From the NCBI RefSeq assembly GCF_000485595.1, contig NW_014577499.1:21371-43870 (forward strand): a DNA stretch of 22,500 nucleotides, in the 5' to 3' direction. The first letter of the stretch is position 1; the number at the start of each line of letters is the position of its first letter. Shown here in pieces: positions 19,584 through 22,500 of the stretch. The DNA is from Priapulus caudatus (taxonomy: Eukaryota; Priapulida; Priapulimorpha; Priapulimorphida; Priapulidae). The notes under the pieces are model-generated. The model ran no database searches. It had not been told where the DNA came from and saw only the letters and a list, made by a program, of their open reading frames with translations. The position numbers and the translations under genes were made by a program.

Positions 19584-19635
19584 ATCAGGAGTAGATAATA
19601 GAAGATTCTATTATCTTCTATTATCTTCTCCTGAT
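19584..19635. mobile_element. Palindromic mini-element (family copy C)
   Basis: The left arm 19584-19604 reads ATCAGGAGTAGATAATAGAA plus G. The right arm 19615-19635 is its reverse complement except for one mismatch (AGTA/AGAA). TA-rich sequence flanks both sides (19572-19583, 19636-19642). The inner part contains two direct copies of CTATTATCTT, so the loop may have undergone slippage. Same family as 14367-14426. Confidence 0.8.
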
Positions 19636-19805
19636 TATATATCACTTCACAAGTCGGTAAACAGGTGTTATGTGTCTACGGGGTGTAGAAGGTGTCTGAC
19701 ATGTTAGATTCCTGGGCGTTTTCCAGGTCGACGTAACCTGGACTGATATGCTGATGGAATCTCCACCAGTGTAGACTCAGTTTATTTGATATTGTTGAAT
19801 TTCAG

Positions 19806-19865
19806 AGTGGCGAAAAGAGACAACCTGCGACCGCAGACGGTGATGACGAGTTTGGTGGATTTGAG
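19806..19865 (+). CDS. CCDC91: CCDC91-like internal mini-exon with DDEFGGFE motif
   Basis: A 60-bp exon bounded by TTTCAG|AGTGG and TTTGAG|GTGAGA, phase 0 on both sides. It encodes SGEKRQPATADGDDEFGGFE. The acidic-phenylalanine motif DDEFGGFE matches the DDDDFGGFE at the extreme N-terminus of vertebrate CCDC91 (p56), a trans-Golgi accessory protein. Motifs of this type bind the gamma-adaptin-ear-type domains of GGAs and AP-1. In CCDC91, as I recall it, the motif is followed closely by a PWAAF motif, and here the next exon supplies PWAEF. Aftiphilin and synergin-gamma also carry D-F-G-x-F motifs and are the main alternatives. The short length limits certainty; the paired strong splice sites and the following exon raise it. 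Confidence 0.6.
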
Positions 19866-21720
19866 GTGAGATGCTGTTGTTATTATTATCTTATCTTGAA
19901 AGTTTGTCTATTTATTTATGATAGTGATTCATTTACTCGTGTTACTATCAATACACAGTGAAGGGCACTATTATGTATGTATTTTTTAACACATTCAGAC
20001 AGAACGTACGTTTCACAGATGTGTCCTTGTGGGCCAATTTGAGTTTTAACTAAGATGAAAAAAATAGAGATTTTTTTAGTTGTTTCAGTGTTGAAGTTAT
20101 GCACTTTTTTAGATTAGGAGTAGCTTCATTCAAGCACAAGTTATGGGATGTTTAGAGATATTTATAGGCATATATAATTGGAATCGAGATGGAGTTCAAA
20201 GATTTTCCAGGTTAATTTATGTACAGTCTATTTCAGATTATAATAAGTTCTGCATAACCCACCATAACGGAGAATATGGCAGGTGATCTGATTCTCTCAG
20301 AACTTTGTTCATATATATATATATGCACTGAGCCAACTGACAAACAGTATATAGCATGTGATTAATAAATGTGGATGAGGAGGACTGCTGAGTAATGTCG
20401 TGCATGCACCGTGCCGAATAATTTAGGAGCCAGCATCTGTTACTTTGGGATTCAGCATCTGTTACTCATTGACTCATGACTATGATGGCTTCCCTGAGTC
20501 GCGTGCCAGAGAGGCAGCGGCTGCTTGTGTTTGTAAACATGTACTGTTGGTTGTGGATCGCCTCGCACGCAGGTCAACGCACGTACACATGTGCTCCGTG
20601 TGGCAGTTAAGCCCACAGCTTCGTATACACATGTACGCACAAGAATAACAAGCACATATATTCACTCGGGTGTTTGTTTACTGCGCGACATCACAAGTGC
20701 CGGGTCGGTATCGAGTTGGAGAGATTTAACGAACACGTGCCCCCTCAAAAAATTCTGCATTGGAAATTGCATAGAGTCATGATTGCAACATGATGGCGCA
20801 ATTAATGAGCAATTAATCTTGCGTGCACCTACAAGGACTTCTCTCAGTGGTGGCAATGATAATATATGATAGATGCTCTACCTACAGGAATCTATTTGGC
20901 TATTCGCAAGGGCAAAATGTTAGAAGGGTCATTTCATTGCAATATCAAACTAATAGTGTTAGTAAAGTGGTGTGCATGGTGTAAGATTTAAAACTATCCT
21001 TAGATGTGATGTGTTGTGTTCTAGGGCAATAGTGCGGTCTCACGGTAATTGACCACGTTATGACACTGTTTGGTGATCTGTATGGCTATACAAATAAATA
21101 AATATATATATATATATATACATGCATCTATCAGCACATGTGTGTAGTCAGTCACACAAGTTGTTACATATCGTTATGCCCATGTCTGCAACATACAATT
21201 GAAGAATCTGCAACACAGCTTTGGTTTAATGCGTGCTAAATATAGAGTCCTCTGTATACACCCTTAGCATCTAGTGGTAAGCTCCCATGAGCAGATACAA
21301 TTTCCATGGCAATGTCCTTCTTTGAAATGGATGTCAGAAACTTGATACAGATTTAACCTATTCGGCACGCCATCTGCTGGGAGAATCTTTTCTCGTAACA
21401 CCAACTGCTAAGATTAGTTTATGGTGGTATAAACATATCGATGAATATATTTGTACAGTATGAAGCAGTATAAAGTGGCTCGGGTTTCGTGCATTTGTGC
21501 AGTAGAAGCAAACCTCAGTGGATTCACTAATGCTGTAGACATCCGGGTTATGCTTGGGTCATAGTAGGAAAAGCTATCCCTAAGATAAACATGGGGTGCT
21601 GTGCCTAGTGGGGAAGATTTTTGGCGATGACATATCCTTTTCTTGGCTCAATTTAACGAAGCGTGAGATGTGCATGTTCAGGAGTGAATAGTAACAGATG
21701 TTTTATTGGTTACGTTGCAG
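19866..21720 (+). other. Putative CCDC91-like intron 2
   Basis: 1,855 bp between a strong donor (GTGAGA) and a strong acceptor (GTTACGTTGCAG). It contains short TA runs (about 20311-20324, 21100-21120), a 21-bp direct repeat CAGCATCTGTTAC at 20432 and 20453, and a CTCF-like site at 21368-21380. No coding exon recognised inside. Confidence 0.45.
21368..21380 (-). promoter_or_regulatory. CTCF-like binding motif
   Basis: The minus strand reads CCAGCAGATGGCG, which fits the CTCF core consensus CCASYAGRKGGCR at every position. It sits within the putative second CCDC91-like intron. Two weaker half-sites of the same type lie in the divergent promoter. Whether it is bound is unknown. Confidence 0.35.
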
Positions 21721-21820
21721 AGTGCAGACCCTATGGAGCAGGTAGCTCAGCCATTGCCAAGCAGCCTAGCACAGAGTTCTCCCTGGGCAGAGTTTACTTC
21801 CACCTTCCGTGGGTTCTCAG
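21721..21820 (+). CDS. CCDC91: CCDC91-like exon with WAEF motif
   Basis: A 100-bp exon between TTGCAG|AGTGC and TTCTCAG|GTAAAC, entering in phase 0 and leaving after one base of a glycine codon. It encodes 33 residues including AQSSPWAEFTSTFRGFS(G). The PWAEF segment and the final FSG correspond to PWAAF...VSG of vertebrate CCDC91, which also follows its DFGGFE motif by about 20 residues. WxxF motifs bind gamma-ear/GAE domains of AP-1 and GGAs, so both halves of the bipartite sorting-adaptor signature are present. The coiled-coil body that makes up most of CCDC91 should follow in later exons beyond the window. Confidence 0.6.
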
Positions 21821-22500
21821 GTAAACCTTTATTGCAGTAGTTAGCAAAGGCAGTGCGGGTGTGGCGTGTAATACTTGACGTATCCACCACACTGAATCAT
21901 CGGGCCGTATTTACCCGAAATTTAAAACCTTCCAGATGATTTTACCCATCATATGACTTTAACCTAAGTCTAACCAGCATCGTAACAATTACTTATTGTA
22001 GCAAGTGTTTCATGTGACGTGCCACCCACCAGACAGCATCTCTCCGCACCAGTGATGGGAACACATACTCATCCACCTCCTTACTGTCTCCTCATTAACT
22101 TGCTAAATTTTGTGTGAAAATGTGTAACGTAGAAAGCACGCGAAGCATGTACGTTGGCTAAACGACCCGGTGATGGACGGATGTTAAGTGCTGCACGTGG
22201 AACACATTTGCACACACTCATAGTCCCTCCTGCAGTTATGCATTTAAATTTCATTCTGACCGCTTTCCATTTCCCCATTGCAGTTTTGTACAGTGTCATT
22301 TCTATTCCGTGTTCGTATTTTTCACGAGTATTTTACCCCCCCAGGCTACCGCAACAGTGTACAGTGTTACTTGCTTTCCTGCTGGATGTATCACAACTTG
22401 AATCCCTATGGCTTGTGAAAATAGGACTTTCGGAAACCACTATCATAGCAAAACCATCTGTCGGCATCCCGTAAAAATAACAGACATAGTTCCCGCTGTT
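21821..22500 (+). other. Putative CCDC91-like intron 3 (runs off the window)
   Basis: Starts with the donor GTAAAC. No following exon is identified. A polypyrimidine-AG at about 22335-22344 (ACCCCCCCAG) could act as an acceptor, but the phase-correct reading from it soon meets a stop and does not resemble CCDC91. Confidence 0.35.

Larger units (their letters stand above)
17258..19805 (+). other. Putative CCDC91-like intron 1
   Basis: A 2.5-kb interval between the candidate start exon and the DDEFGGFE exon. It ends in TTGAATTTCAG, a usable acceptor. It contains an 80-bp tandem duplication, an AT tract with a 30-bp tandem repeat, and palindrome copy C. Open frames of 108-112 codons here (for example 17899-18237, 18716-19042) are unrelated to known families, and part of the first is explained by the 80-bp duplication. 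Confidence 0.35.

Noticed and set aside
22335-22420. Possible further CCDC91-like exon after ACCCCCCCAG
   Set aside because: The phase-compatible reading reaches a stop soon and shows no similarity to the expected protein; no matching donor.

Overview
This is a metazoan nuclear genome fragment. It is gene-poor, repeat-laden, and has spliced genes with introns of about 1.8 kb or more. The species cannot be named from the sequence. Only two protein-coding loci can be supported, both near the right end: (1) the first coding exon of an SH2B/Lnk-family adaptor on the minus strand (15927-16592), and (2) two or three short exons of a CCDC91 (p56, GGA-binding partner)-like gene on the plus strand (17225-17257 tentative, 19806-19865, 21721-21820). 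The two loci are head-to-head, with about 630 bp between their proposed start codons, so they probably share a bidirectional promoter. Downstream exons of both genes are not visible. SH2B would continue leftwards, CCDC91-like rightwards past the window end.

The left 15.9 kb is a mosaic of low-complexity DNA with no intact gene. In order: a 40-bp minisatellite inside duplicated flanks (about 75-625); a CAG array (1254-1601); a frameshifted Helitron/PIF1-type helicase relic on the minus strand (about 1975-2455); a diverged 0.2-kb direct repeat (2959-3530); a second CAG/TAG array (3643-3913) facing a CTG/GGT array (4130-4460); a palindromic mini-element (4939-5009); a degenerate tRNA-Arg-like SINE or pseudogene (5248-5320); a GGGAT pentamer array (5610-5898); 0.7 kb of alternating GT/GC (6452-7181); a duplicated 3'-end-like element with AATAAA and an A-tail (7592-7930); an 8-bp GCTGGGAT array (8231-8945); about 2.2 kb of featureless DNA; two CA-rich arrays (11207-12413); a C-tract (13368-13460) and a pyrimidine-rich block (13526-14048); a second palindrome (14367-14426); and a non-autonomous hAT-like element (14553-15080).

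If SH2B is spliced as its donor implies, all of this left part may lie inside its first coding intron. The right 6.6 kb is much cleaner: a third palindrome, an exact-length 80-bp tandem duplication and a few AT tracts, all within putative CCDC91-like introns. Very long open frames in the repeat arrays are by-products of period and composition, not genes. The signals most worth following up are the conserved palindromic mini-element family, the head-to-head gene pair, and the inverted arrangement of complementary CAG/CTG and GT/CA arrays.
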